A stretch of DNA of 64,000 nucleotides from Pseudolabrys taiwanensis (GTDB lineage Bacteria; Pseudomonadota; Alphaproteobacteria; Rhizobiales; Xanthobacteraceae): positions 2,542,001-2,606,000 of the forward strand of contig NZ_CP031417.1 of NCBI RefSeq assembly GCF_003367395.1. The letters run 5' to 3'. The position numbers and the translations under genes are program-made. This document shows, one piece after another, positions 22,838 to 31,999 of the stretch; position 1 is the first letter of the stretch; each line of letters opens with the position of its first letter. The notes under the pieces are model-generated. The model ran no database searches. It saw only the letters and a program-made list of their open reading frames with translations, and was not told the DNA's origin.

Positions 22838-23644
22838 ATGTCGAAGGCTGAAAAGAAAGCGGGCGCGTCGGGCGGCATTCAATCTCTCGAAGCCGCTTTG
22901 CAGATGCTCCAAGCCATGGCCAACCGCCGCGGCCCGGTCTCCCTCTCCGAGTTGGCGCGCGATTGCCGCATGCCGCCCAGCAAAGTGCATCGTTACCTGA
23001 CGTCGTTCCAACACTACGGCCTGGTCGCGCAGGCGGGACGCTCTGGCAAATACGATCTCGGACCCGGCGCGGTGACGCTCGGCCTGTCGGCGCTGGCGCG
23101 ATACGACTTCGTCAACCGCGCGTCCGAAGCGCTGCCCGATCTCGCGGCCGAGTCCGGCCTCACCGCTTTGCTTTCGGTGTGGGGCGACCAGGGCCCGACG
23201 GTGATCCGCTGGCAACGCGCTGCGTCGCCGACCATCACCTCGATGGGCCTCGGCACGACGTTTCCGCTGCTCAACTCGGCGACGGGGCGCGCGTTTCTCG
23301 CTTGGGCGCCGCCGGCGCCATTGAAAGCCATGCGCGACAATGAATTGCGCCGCGCGCGTCAGAAGCCGGCCATCAGTCCCGACCTCATGCCGACGAGCGA
23401 AGGGCTGGACAAGCTCATCGGCGATATCCGCACCCGCGGCTTCGCCTCGGTCGATGGCAAATTTATTCCCGGCCTGGAAGCGATCGCCGCACCCATCCTC
23501 GACTGGCAGGGCGAAGCGCAAGCGGTCGTCACGCTTATCGGCACCGATCCCGCCATCATCGAACCTGGATCGGATGCGGTGAAGCAGCTCGTCACCTTCT
23601 GCCAGGAACAATCCCTGGCCGCGATCAAGCCGGACACGGCGTAG
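22838..23644 (+). CDS. IclR family transcriptional regulator
   Basis: 268 aa. The N-terminal winged helix-turn-helix (SLEAALQMLQAMANRRGPVSLSELARDCRMPPSKVHRYL, about 15-52) is followed by an IclR ligand domain (about 85-258). A GGAAG site lies before the ATG. It is divergent from the monooxygenase-ligase gene with 230 bases between starts, so it most likely controls that gene, as IclR proteins (PobR, PcaR and others) often do for aromatic pathways. The effector is probably an aromatic acid or its CoA ester; this is inference. Confidence 0.9.
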   Translation: MSKAEKKAGASGGIQSLEAALQMLQAMANRRGPVSLSELARDCRMPPSKVHRYLTSFQHYGLVAQAGRSGKYDLGPGAVTLGLSALARYDFVNRASEALPDLAAESGLTALLSVWGDQGPTVIRWQRAASPTITSMGLGTTFPLLNSATGRAFLAWAPPAPLKAMRDNELRRARQKPAISPDLMPTSEGLDKLIGDIRTRGFASVDGKFIPGLEAIAAPILDWQGEAQAVVTLIGTDPAIIEPGSDAVKQLVTFCQEQSLAAIKPDTA

Positions 23645-23858
23645 CCGTCGGCGTGCACCTCAACGCCATGATGCGGATGCCAGTGCGGCCGCGCACACCA
23701 AGCCGTTGACGTAAGTCAATGTCGACCGGAAGGGGTTCTGGTCACGCTAGCGACAATTCACAGGCAGCAGATGCCGTTTTAGCTCGGGAGGGATGACTCA
23801 GCGGCCTCCTCCTCCGCCCGCACTTGTCGCCTTCAACACGGCTCTGGAGTGGACGGCC

Positions 23859-25568
23859 ATGAGCGACCCGGACGAAACCGCACGCGGCGGTTTGCTGGCC
23901 AAGCAACTGATCGACGCCATACCGAGCCCCATTGCCTACAAGGACATCCAGGGGCGCTATCTCGGCGTCAATAAAGCGTTCGAAGCCTATTGCGGCGTCA
24001 GCCGCGACGCCCTGCTCGGCAAGACCGTCTATGACATCTGGCCCAAGGATCTCGCCGACGGCTACCGGGCGGCCGATCTCGAAGCACTGCAACATCCTGG
24101 CGCGCATATCCATCCGGGCGAGCTGGTCTATGGTGACGGAAGCCGCCGCCAAGTCATGTTTCATCGCACGGCGTTTTCGCGCGATGATGGCAGGATCGCC
24201 GGTGTCATCGCCATTGCCTGGGACGTCACCGATCGTCTCCGCGCCGAGCGCGACTTGCAGGACGAGTTGCGCTTTGCCGAGCAAATGCTCGACACCATTC
24301 CGAGCCCGATCTTCTTCAAGGACAAGAATGGCGAATACCGAGGATGCAATCGCGCGTTCGAGGAATTCTGCGGCCTGAAACGCGGCGATATCATCGGCAA
24401 GACGGCATTCGACATTTTCCCTCGCGCGCTGGCCGAGACTTACCAAGTGGCGGATAAAGCACTGCTGGAAAAAGGCGGCGTCCAGGTGCACGACGCCGTC
24501 ATCCCTGCGGCCGACGGCACGAACCACGATGTGATCTTCCATCGCGCCGTCTTCAGGAAGGAAGACGGCGGCATCAACGGCATCATCGGCGTGTTCTGGG
24601 ACGTGACCGAACCGAAACGCGCGGAGCAGGCGCTGCGCCGCAGCGAGGAGCGCTTCCGGCGTATCGTCGAAAACGCGCCGTTCGGCGTGCGTCTGACCGA
24701 TCAGAAAGGAACGATCTATTTCACCAACCGCCGGTTCGCGGAGATGGTCCACTATCCTCTGGATCAGATCGCGACCCTGCAGCAGTGGCGCCTGCTGGCA
24801 TATCCCGACCCGGCCTATCGCGCGGAGATTAAAGCGGTGGAGGAGAAGGAACTCGAGCACATGCTGGCCACCGGGCAGACATCGTCGCCGGTTCGCGAGG
24901 TCCGCGTCACCTGCGGCGACGGCTTGGTGCGCGATATGGAGGTCGTCGCGACGCTCGACGACAACCTCGTGTATTGGGTGTTCAACGACGTCACGGCACG
25001 CAACCGGGCCGAACAGGCGCTGCGCGAGGTGCTGCAGGCCGAGGCGTTGCACGACCCGCTGACCGCATTGTTCAACCGCCGCTATCTCGACCAGGAAATC
25101 GAGCGCGATTTCGCGCGCGCCGCGCGCGCGCACAAGCCGGTGGCCGTGGTGATGGCCGACATCGACCGCTTCAAGTCCGTCAACGATGCCTATGGGCACG
25201 ATTGCGGCGACCGGCTGTTGCAAACCATCGCACGCGTCTTGAGTTCACACATCCGCCAGGGCGACACAGCCTCCCGCTACGGCGGCGACGAATTCACCCT
25301 GGTGCTGCCGGAGACGACTATCGACGTTGCGCGCCAACGGATCCAGCACATGTGCGACATGATTCGCGACCTGTCGTTGTCCTGCGATGGCAAACCGGTC
25401 GGCGCGGTCACCATGTCGTTCGGTATTGCGGCTTATCCGCGGCACGGCGACACGCCGGAAGCGGTCATCAAGGCCGCCGACGCCGCCTTGCAAGACGCCA
25501 AGAGAGCAGGCCGGGGCCGTGTGGCGCTGGCGCGCACGCCCACCCCCGACTCAGGCGAGAAAACCTGA
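23859..25568 (+). CDS. Diguanylate cyclase with three PAS domains
   Basis: 569 aa cytoplasmic signalling protein making cyclic di-GMP. Three PAS domains are seen at about 17-133, 143-268 and 273-383; the first two are similar to each other (IPSPIAYKD and IPSPIFFKD), suggesting duplication. The GGDEF domain (about 393-558) has an intact GGDEF at 475-479 and an inhibitory RxxD site (RQGD, 466-469) at the right distance, so it should be active and product-inhibited. No membrane segment is seen. ATG 23859 is chosen because GGAG lies 9 bases before it; the ATG at 23793 has its purine run too close. Confidence 0.88.
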   Translation: MSDPDETARGGLLAKQLIDAIPSPIAYKDIQGRYLGVNKAFEAYCGVSRDALLGKTVYDIWPKDLADGYRAADLEALQHPGAHIHPGELVYGDGSRRQVMFHRTAFSRDDGRIAGVIAIAWDVTDRLRAERDLQDELRFAEQMLDTIPSPIFFKDKNGEYRGCNRAFEEFCGLKRGDIIGKTAFDIFPRALAETYQVADKALLEKGGVQVHDAVIPAADGTNHDVIFHRAVFRKEDGGINGIIGVFWDVTEPKRAEQALRRSEERFRRIVENAPFGVRLTDQKGTIYFTNRRFAEMVHYPLDQIATLQQWRLLAYPDPAYRAEIKAVEEKELEHMLATGQTSSPVREVRVTCGDGLVRDMEVVATLDDNLVYWVFNDVTARNRAEQALREVLQAEALHDPLTALFNRRYLDQEIERDFARAARAHKPVAVVMADIDRFKSVNDAYGHDCGDRLLQTIARVLSSHIRQGDTASRYGGDEFTLVLPETTIDVARQRIQHMCDMIRDLSLSCDGKPVGAVTMSFGIAAYPRHGDTPEAVIKAADAALQDAKRAGRGRVALARTPTPDSGEKT

Positions 25569-26189
25569 ACGGCGGCCTCCAAATGAATCCCTTGCTGCCG
25601 TGCTCGACGCTACCGACCGCGCCGGGTATCGTGCTCACGCGAGGTCATTCGTGATCGGAACTCTGTCTTCGCCGCCCGCATAGAAGTCGCGGTTCAACCT
25701 CGGCGGGGTGACGGGCAATATCCGAGGCACAACATAGTTGCCCCCTCGCACCGCTTGTCTTTTTGGGGCGCGATGCGCGGCGCACGGCGGCGTTGCATCG
25801 ATCGCCATGGTTGTGACTGGCGTCTCGCGCCTCGGCCGCTCCGCCGGCTGGCAAACAACGGCGCAGCGGCCGCCGGCACGATGGCCGTTGGTCGATAGGG
25901 GAACGGCATGGTTCGGCGACGCCGCACGCGGGCATATAGACCGACGCAAAGGCCGTGCTTTCGCCGGTGACGTGCAGAACCGCGATGGGCCGGCGCATCT
26001 ACGAAACGTCGGCGCAACGAGCGCCGGGCGTCATCTCACGGGCCGCGCTCCTCATCCTGCGCCGCGACCCAACGCGGACGACGCGAATGCCGCCCTGGCA
26101 AGCGCTCCTGGCCCGGTTTGCAAATAGTGGTGGGCTGCGCAATAACGGCAACAGGCTGATCGTTCATCACCCGCCTATCGCCCCCTCGC
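25569..26189. other. Intergenic region, no convincing gene
   Basis: About 620 bases between the diguanylate cyclase and the GntR regulator. Overlapping frames exist on both strands (for example 25645-25998 minus and 25738-26127 plus), but their translations are rich in Arg, Pro and Ala without domains, and none has a good start. It may hold a decayed gene and the GntR promoter; nothing specific is seen. Confidence 0.4.
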
Positions 26190-26978
26190 ATGCGCAATAA
26201 GCAAACCTTCAACTACGATCGCAGCAGAATCCCTCTCTACCTTCAAGTTGCTTCGGTCATGCGCCAGCGCATCGAATCCGAACGCTGGAAGCAGGGAGAG
26301 AAGATTTCGACGATCGAAGAGCTTGAGACCGAATTCGGCGTCGCGCGCGTCACCATCCGGCAGGCCATAGAGATCCTGCGTGAGGAGGGCTTGCTGGACG
26401 CGCGTCAAGGCCGAGGCACTTTCGTTTCAGGCCGACCGAAGGACAAGCACTGGTTCAATCTCGCCAACGATTTGGAATCCGTCGTCAGTTCCATCAAGAA
26501 CAACGTCATCCGCATCGTTCATATCGAAGAGAATGCGGAGGCGCCTTCCCTGGAAGAGAACGAAGGCCGGCCGGCGAGCGGATACATATTGCTGCGGAGC
26601 GTGCAGTTCAGCGATGGCGAACCTTTCGTCGTCGTCAATCTGCATTTGGCGCGCGACATCTTCGTGCGGGACCGAAAGCGCTTCACCCGGCAGCCCGCTC
26701 TACCGCGCATCTTGGAAATGCGGGACATCGCGCTCGCGCACGCTTTCCAGACGGTGACGATCGGTGTCGCCGACCCCGAGACGTCCGAACTTCTCGAGAT
26801 TGGGCTTGGTGAGCCGACCGCCGACTGCCGGCTGGTCCTGGTCGACGATGCCGGCGTCGCGCTCTATGTCGCCAAGTACAATTACCACCGGAACAGCTTC
26901 GCCCTGCGCCGTGATCTGTTGCCGCGCCCGAAGGCCGCAAAGGCCGCACGCGCGCGCAAGAAATCGAAGTCCCGCTGA
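26190..26978 (+). CDS. GntR family regulator with UTRA domain (HutC type)
   Basis: 262 aa. A GntR winged helix (IPLYLQVASVMRQRIESERWKQGEKISTIEELETEFGVARVTIRQAIEILREEGLLDARQGRGTF, split here only for reading) spans about 13-77, and a UTRA ligand domain spans about 95-240. The C-terminus is Lys/Arg-rich. It precedes the importer genes and probably binds the motif found at 27092-27109 and again at 32820-32840. By family it is likely a repressor released by a pathway compound. Confidence 0.88.
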   Translation: MRNKQTFNYDRSRIPLYLQVASVMRQRIESERWKQGEKISTIEELETEFGVARVTIRQAIEILREEGLLDARQGRGTFVSGRPKDKHWFNLANDLESVVSSIKNNVIRIVHIEENAEAPSLEENEGRPASGYILLRSVQFSDGEPFVVVNLHLARDIFVRDRKRFTRQPALPRILEMRDIALAHAFQTVTIGVADPETSELLEIGLGEPTADCRLVLVDDAGVALYVAKYNYHRNSFALRRDLLPRPKAAKAARARKKSKSR

Positions 26979-27414
26979 GGCGGACTTAAAGCGCGGCCGA
27001 CGCTGCCTGTTTTGGCGTCAACCGCCACGATCGCCTGCCGCACATTGCGCCAAGCGCGAACCTTGACGGTCCAAGACCGTATCATTTTAATGTCCTATAA
27101 ATAGGATGACTGATCGGTCCGTCGGACAGGTCGCATCCTGCCGAGTGCCAAGCGCCTCTGGCCGCGGCGGAGGACGATCGAATGCGTGTCGATCACGTTT
27201 CGCAACGCCTTTTCACCTCTCTTCTCGACGCGGTTTCGAGGCACGACGAGGCACGTCTTGCTGCCACTCGCCGCCTGCGCGACGGCACAGTCGTTGCATG
27301 AGCGGCTGAGGTGTTGCCTGGCGAGACCGCGTTGGCCCGCCATCGCAACGCACGGGTCGGAGATGGAGGCTTCGTCTCCGGCCAGGACATTCAATCAGGA
27401 TTGAGTGAGCGCGC
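26979..27414. other. Leader region of the importer operon
   Basis: This 436-base gap between the GntR gene and the LivH-type permease contains the GntR-type palindrome near 27093. Downstream of the palindrome about 305 bases remain before the permease start, so the transcript probably has a long leader. Short frames on both strands lack domain features. No clear riboswitch fold was recognised by eye. Confidence 0.4.
27092..27109. promoter_or_regulatory. Palindrome shared with 32820-32840 (candidate GntR operator, copy 1)
   Basis: TCCTAT-AA-ATAGGA is a perfect 6-bp dyad at 27093-27106. Read on the minus strand it extends to TCATCCTATTTATAG, which is repeated exactly at 32820-32834. Two exact 15-mers near genes that seem to belong to one pathway support a common operator; the neighbouring GntR protein is the obvious binder. 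Confidence 0.6.
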
Positions 27415-28287
27415 ATGGCCGAGTTTCTTCAGCACGCCGTCAACATGCTCATCCTCGGCAGTACGTATGCGCTGCTGGGCATCGGCTTGACACTCATCTT
27501 CGGCATCATGCGCATCGTGAATTTCGCGCACGGCGAACTTTACGCCTTCGGCGCCTATTTCGTTTATCTCGTCGCGGCGGTGTGCGGCCTCAACTTCTTC
27601 CTGGCGATCCTGGTGGCGATCGCCGCCGGCTGCCTGCTCGGCGCCTTACTCGAAGTCGTCCTGCTGCGCCCGATGCGCGGCGCCGACATCGACACCACGA
27701 TGCTGATCACCATCGGCGCGATGATCGTCATGCAGAACGGCGAGCAATACATATGGGGCGGCGTCGCCAAGTCGGTAACGACGCCTTTTCCGGCAACGCC
27801 TCTGGTCGTCGGGCCGGTCGCCATTTCATGGCTCAATGTCTTCGCCTTTGTGGCATCGCTGACGCTGATCGGCGCCTCCTATGTGCTGATCAACCGTACA
27901 AAGCTCGGCAAAGCGATGCGCGCCACATTCCAGGACCGCGACACCGCCTCGCTGATGGGCGTCAATGTCCAGATGATCTACATGGCGACCTTCGCCATCG
28001 GCTCGGCGCTGGCCGCGGCGGCCGGCGCATTGCTTGGGCCGATCTACGTGATCACGCCGCAGATGGGCAATATCGCCTCGCTGAAGGCCTTCGCCATCGT
28101 CATCCTCGGCGGCCTCGGCAGCATTCCCGGCGCGACAATCGGCGGCTTCATCCTCGCCGGTGCGGAGGAGATCGGCGCCGGCTACATCTCATCCGGCTAC
28201 CGCGACGCGATGGGCTTCCTAATCATCATCGCTGTTCTGCTGTTCAAGCCGACCGGTTTGTCCGCTCGCGTGGAGCGCATCGGATGA
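27415..28287 (+). CDS. livH: Branched-chain amino acid-type ABC permease (LivH)
   Basis: 290 aa inner-membrane protein with about eight hydrophobic segments. Typical LivH blocks are LGIGLTLIFGIMRIVNFAHGELYAFGAYF near the start and the coupling region MRATFQDRDTASLMGVNVQMIYMATFAIGSALAAAAG, with AIVILGGLGSIPGATIGGF near the end. It forms the permease pair with LivM, which overlaps it by 4 bases. Liv-type systems in soil alphaproteobacteria often import aromatic acids, ureides or amides, which fits the oxygenase genes around it better than leucine. Confidence 0.9.
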   Translation: MAEFLQHAVNMLILGSTYALLGIGLTLIFGIMRIVNFAHGELYAFGAYFVYLVAAVCGLNFFLAILVAIAAGCLLGALLEVVLLRPMRGADIDTTMLITIGAMIVMQNGEQYIWGGVAKSVTTPFPATPLVVGPVAISWLNVFAFVASLTLIGASYVLINRTKLGKAMRATFQDRDTASLMGVNVQMIYMATFAIGSALAAAAGALLGPIYVITPQMGNIASLKAFAIVILGGLGSIPGATIGGFILAGAEEIGAGYISSGYRDAMGFLIIIAVLLFKPTGLSARVERIG

Positions 28288-29318
28288 GGCGTTATCTTCC
28301 CTTCCTCAGCCTCCTCGCCGCCGCGACAGTGCCGCTGTGGATACAGGATCCCTATTTCCTGAATGCCTTCATCACGACTGGAATCTTCATTATCGCGGCG
28401 ATGAGCCTCAACCTTTTGCTCGGCTACACCGGGCAACTGAGCCTAGGTCATGTCGCCTTCTTCGGCATCGGCGCCTATACGAGCGCGCTGGTGTCGCTCG
28501 GCTTCAACGTCGAACTTTTAGGCGGCATCCGTGTCGTGCACGAGCCGTGGCCGGTCTGGACCGGGATCGTCATCGGTATCCTCGTCGCCGGCTTTTTTGG
28601 CTACGTCGTCGGCAAGCTGTCCTTCCGCGTGCGCGGGGCTTACTTTGTGATCGTGACGATCAGCTTCGCCGAGGTCGCGCGCCTCATCGCGCTGAACTGG
28701 GTCGAACTCACGCAGGGGCCGCTCGCTCTCAACTCGATCCCGCCGGTGACGCTCGGCCTGCCGGGCCTCGGCTATTACGACCTCTACAGCAAGCAATCCT
28801 ATTTCTATCTTGTCCTGGCGGTGCTCGCGGTTTCGTATGTGGTCATCAGCCGCCTGGTGAACTCGCGCGTCGGAAGAGCCATGGTCGCGCTCAAGGAGAA
28901 TGAATCGCTCGCGGTGTCGGTCGGCATCGACGTCACGCGCTATCTGGTGCTGGCGGCCGTCGTCTCCGCCGGCATCGCCGGCGCCGCCGGCGGGCTCTAT
29001 GCCCACTACCTCAAGATCATCGATCCGGACGTCTTCCTGTTCGTCTACACGGTCACCATGGTCATCATGGTCATTACCGGCGGCAAGGGTACCCTCGCCG
29101 GCCCGGTCGTCGGCGGGCTGATCTTCGGCTTCATCCCGGTGTTCAGCCGCTCGTTTCTCGGTCCCGAGCTGCAGTGGATCATCTACGGCATCTTCATGAT
29201 CCTGATCGTGTTCGTCCTGCCGCAAGGCATCGTCCCGGCCATCGAGAAGTGGTTCGTCTCGCCCAGCCCCAAGCCGGCGGCGCTGCCAGCGCAGGCCCAT
29301 GTCGTGGAGACACCGTGA
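28284..29318 (+). CDS. livM: Branched-chain amino acid-type ABC permease (LivM)
   Basis: 344 aa. ATG at 28284 overlaps the livH stop (ATGA). LivM signatures include AAMSLNLLLGYTGQLSLGHVAFFGIGAY near residues 38-65 and MVITGGKGTLAGPVVGGLIFGFIP near 255-280. A long in-frame extension upstream (from 27405) runs through livH in another frame and is not real. Confidence 0.9.
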   Translation: MRRYLPFLSLLAAATVPLWIQDPYFLNAFITTGIFIIAAMSLNLLLGYTGQLSLGHVAFFGIGAYTSALVSLGFNVELLGGIRVVHEPWPVWTGIVIGILVAGFFGYVVGKLSFRVRGAYFVIVTISFAEVARLIALNWVELTQGPLALNSIPPVTLGLPGLGYYDLYSKQSYFYLVLAVLAVSYVVISRLVNSRVGRAMVALKENESLAVSVGIDVTRYLVLAAVVSAGIAGAAGGLYAHYLKIIDPDVFLFVYTVTMVIMVITGGKGTLAGPVVGGLIFGFIPVFSRSFLGPELQWIIYGIFMILIVFVLPQGIVPAIEKWFVSPSPKPAALPAQAHVVETP

Positions 29319-30127
29319 GCGCGGTTCACGCCATAGACACCGCGCAGCCGGCGCTGGTCCTCGAACACGTCGCCGTGCATTTCGGCGGTCTGATCGCGAT
29401 CGCCGACATGTCCTTCACCGTCTATGAAGGCGAGGTGGTGAGCCTCATCGGCCCGAACGGGGCCGGCAAGACCACCGCGTTCAATGTCGTCACCGGCTTC
29501 ATGCGCCCGACGCAAGGCACGGTGAAGTATCGCGGCACCGCCCTGACGACGTTGAAGCCGCATCAGGTGGCCGAGCTGGGCCTCGTACGCACCTTCCAGC
29601 GTAGCAGCGTGTTCCAGACCGTCACCGTGTTCGAGAACGTGATGATCGGCCTCCACCGCCGCGGAGAGTCGCGCCTGTGGGACACTCTGTTGGCGCTGCC
29701 GAACGAGCGGCGATCGGAACGCAAGTTGCGCGAGCGCGCCGCGGAGATATTGGCGAGCGTCGGCATCGAGCACCGCGCCCACGACCTCGCCGGCTCGCTG
29801 GCCTACGGCGATCAGCGCCTGCTTGGCGTCGCGATGGCGCTCGCCGCCGATCCCTCGATGCTGCTGCTGGACGAACCGGTGTCAGGCATGAACGCGACCG
29901 AGACCGGCCGCTTCATGGAACTGCTCGCGCGGCTCCGTCGTGGCGGCATGACGATCCTCCTGGTCGAGCACGACATGCCGATGGTCATGGGCGTCTCCGA
30001 CCGCATCGTCGTCCTCAACTACGGCCGGATCATCGCCGAAGGGCCGCCGGACGACATCCAGGGCAACCCGGAAGTCATCCGCGCCTATCTCGGCGAAGGA
30101 GTGAAGAAACGTGCTCGAGGTTCATAA
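29315..30127 (+). CDS. livG: ABC importer ATPase (LivG)
   Basis: 270 aa from the GTG at 29315, which overlaps the livM stop by 4 bases. Walker A is GPNGAGKTT (about 46-54), the LivG-specific block LGLVRTFQRSSVFQTVTVFENV is near 84-105, and Walker B is MLLLDEPVSGMN. The signature motif reads LAYGDQRLLGVAMAL instead of the usual LSYGxQR, a mild change seen in this family. Longer frames upstream overlap livM and are rejected. Confidence 0.9.
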   Translation: MSAVHAIDTAQPALVLEHVAVHFGGLIAIADMSFTVYEGEVVSLIGPNGAGKTTAFNVVTGFMRPTQGTVKYRGTALTTLKPHQVAELGLVRTFQRSSVFQTVTVFENVMIGLHRRGESRLWDTLLALPNERRSERKLRERAAEILASVGIEHRAHDLAGSLAYGDQRLLGVAMALAADPSMLLLDEPVSGMNATETGRFMELLARLRRGGMTILLVEHDMPMVMGVSDRIVVLNYGRIIAEGPPDDIQGNPEVIRAYLGEGVKKRARGS

Positions 30128-30824
30128 TCTCGTCTGCCGCTACGGCAAGGTCGAGGCGCTGAAGCGCATCTCGCTCTCCGTCAAGCAGGGCCAGTTCGTC
30201 GCCCTGATCGGCGCCAACGGCGCCGGCAAGAGCACGACTTTGCGCGCGATCTCCGGCGTCCTGCCATCGGTCTCCGGCCAGTTGCTGTTCGAAGGCAAGG
30301 ACATCACGCGCTGCTCCGCGCAGCAGATCCTGGCGGAGGGCATCTCGCATTGTCCCGAGGGCCGGCGGGTATTCCCGGAGATGACCGTCGACGAGAATCT
30401 CGACATGGGCGCCTACCTGCGCAAGGACAGCGCCGGGGTAGCCGCCGACCGCGAGCGAATCTTTGGCATGTTCCCGCGGCTCGCCGAGCGGCGGCGTCAG
30501 GTCGCCGGAACCCTGTCGGGCGGCGAACAGCAAATGCTGGCCATCAGCCGCGCCATCATGTCGAAGCCAAAGCTGATGATGTTCGATGAGCCCTCCCTCG
30601 GACTCGCTCCAAATATCGTCGAGCAGGTTTTCGACATCATCGACAATATCCGCAAGGCCGGCACGACCGTGCTGATGGTCGAGCAGAACGCCTATTCGGC
30701 GCTGGAGATGTGCGACTACGCCTATCTGATCGAGGCCGGCACCATCGTTCTGTCCGGCACCGGCGAAGAGTTGATCGACAACAAGCACATCCGCGCCGCT
30801 TATCTCGGCGGCTCGACGCACTAA
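30111..30824 (+). CDS. livF: ABC importer ATPase (LivF)
   Basis: 237 aa from a GTG at 30111 inside the end of livG. Walker A GANGAGKST (about 37-45), the LivF block SHCPEGRRVFPEMTVDENLDMGAY, signature LSGGEQQMLAI, and Walker B LMMFDEPSLGLAP are all present. It completes the second importer, except that its binding protein lies apart at 33026-34180. Confidence 0.9.
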   Translation: MLEVHNLVCRYGKVEALKRISLSVKQGQFVALIGANGAGKSTTLRAISGVLPSVSGQLLFEGKDITRCSAQQILAEGISHCPEGRRVFPEMTVDENLDMGAYLRKDSAGVAADRERIFGMFPRLAERRRQVAGTLSGGEQQMLAISRAIMSKPKLMMFDEPSLGLAPNIVEQVFDIIDNIRKAGTTVLMVEQNAYSALEMCDYAYLIEAGTIVLSGTGEELIDNKHIRAAYLGGSTH

Positions 30825-30857
30825 AGCCGGTGCCGCCGCTGCGCCGTCACCGGGCTT
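30824..30857. terminator. Possible convergent stem-loop between livF and the Rieske gene
   Basis: AAGCCGGTG at 30824 pairs with CACCGGGCTT ending at 30857, with one bulged base, around a 15-base loop. The gap between the convergent genes is only 97 bases, where a terminator is expected. There is no T-run, so this is tentative. Confidence 0.3.
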
Positions 30858-30921
30858 CGGTCTCGCTCATGACCCGGTGGCGCCGCGGGCGCTCAGCTCT
30901 TGCTCAGCGCCACGCCGCTTT

Positions 30922-31953
30922 TCACGGGCGCCCCGCCGCCTCGGACTCGATCGTCGCGGCAACCATGCGGCGCATTTTCATCGGCGCGGCGTCGATGCCG
31001 AGCGTGATGTTCTTGAAGTGCGGGTCGCGCTCCTCCTCGATCTGGATACGCTCCAGCACCACCTTGTCTTCCCGGTAGGCCATGTCGAGGCCGGCGGAAA
31101 GAGCCGCATCGATGTCGTGCTCGTCGGTGCGGAAGTTGCGCACGTGGAACCAGTGCTGCAGCACCGTGCGCTCGTCCACCGGCGTCAGCATGTGGCAGGT
31201 GAACATCTGAACGCCTTCTGAACGCTTCTCCATGTCGGGAATGGCACCGGCCACGCACGAGCCCATGTCGATCGAGAAGTTACATGGCATCGAATAGGTG
31301 TAGTAGTGCCAGCGGTCGACGAGACCCTGTAGCTTGCCGAACTTCTCGAACAGCGGAATGACAGGCCCATTGCGGATCCAGCGCCAGACGGTGATCGTGC
31401 TTTCGCCGTAGTCGTTGTTGACCGGCACCGCCGCACCGGCCGGCGTGCCGAGCGTGCTCGCGTGCACGAACGTGACGTGCGCCGGATCGAGCAGGTTGTC
31501 ACACAGCGACAGGTAATTGCACTCGATGCGCAAGGTGTCGCCCTGCACCGCGTGCCAGCCCTCCTTCCCGTATTGCTCGATGTGGAAGATCTTGGCCGGA
31601 TCGGCGTTCTTCGGCTCGCCCATATAGAGCCAGACCATGCCGTACTTCACCTGCAGCGGAAAGGCACGGACCATCGCCGTTCGCGGGATGATCTCCTGGC
31701 CCGGAATCAAGACGCATTTGCCGGAACAGTCGAAAGTCATGCCGTGATAGCCGCATTCGATGGTGTCGCCCTTGAGCTTGCCGAGCGACAGCGGCGCTCG
31801 CCGGTGCGGACAGACGTCGCGCAGCGCGGCGATGTCGCCGTTCTCGAGCCGATAGATGACGATCGGCTCATCGAGCACAGTATGGCGCGTGAGTTCGCGG
31901 CCGACACGATCGGCCCAGACGACGGGATACCAGGCCTCGGTGATGTAGGTCAT
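30922..31953 (-). CDS. Rieske oxygenase, vanillate demethylase (VanA)-like
   Basis: 343 aa. The Rieske domain has C-x-H (CPH, about 45-47) and C-x2-H (CGYH, about 64-67). The catalytic part has NLLDPAHVTFVHAST with expected iron-binding His residues. The general look is of VanA or related O/N-demethylases, but the substrate cannot be told, and no VanB-type reductase is next to it; the Rieske ferredoxin at 36852 could serve. The start at 31953 follows GGAG by 8 bases; a longer frame to 32175 overlaps the SDR gene. It is 46 bases downstream of the SDR and co-transcribed with it. Confidence 0.86.
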   Translation of the reverse strand: MTYITEAWYPVVWADRVGRELTRHTVLDEPIVIYRLENGDIAALRDVCPHRRAPLSLGKLKGDTIECGYHGMTFDCSGKCVLIPGQEIIPRTAMVRAFPLQVKYGMVWLYMGEPKNADPAKIFHIEQYGKEGWHAVQGDTLRIECNYLSLCDNLLDPAHVTFVHASTLGTPAGAAVPVNNDYGESTITVWRWIRNGPVIPLFEKFGKLQGLVDRWHYYTYSMPCNFSIDMGSCVAGAIPDMEKRSEGVQMFTCHMLTPVDERTVLQHWFHVRNFRTDEHDIDAALSAGLDMAYREDKVVLERIQIEEERDPHFKNITLGIDAAPMKMRRMVAATIESEAAGRP

Positions 31954-31999
31954 AGGGGTCTCCGTGATCGCGCGTATGGCCCGCCCGGCGGAAGGCCGA

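Noticed and set aside
25645..26127. Overlapping frames on both strands between the diguanylate cyclase and GntR genes
   Set aside because: Arg/Pro/Ala-rich translations without domains, no good starts, and several frames open at once as expected of high-GC DNA.
27405..28283. In-frame extension of livM through livH
   Set aside because: Arg/His-rich shadow of livH; the ATGA overlap at 28284 gives the real start.
30922..31953. Naming the Rieske protein vanA
   Set aside because: No VanB reductase is adjacent and many demethylases and hydroxylases share this look, so the substrate is open.
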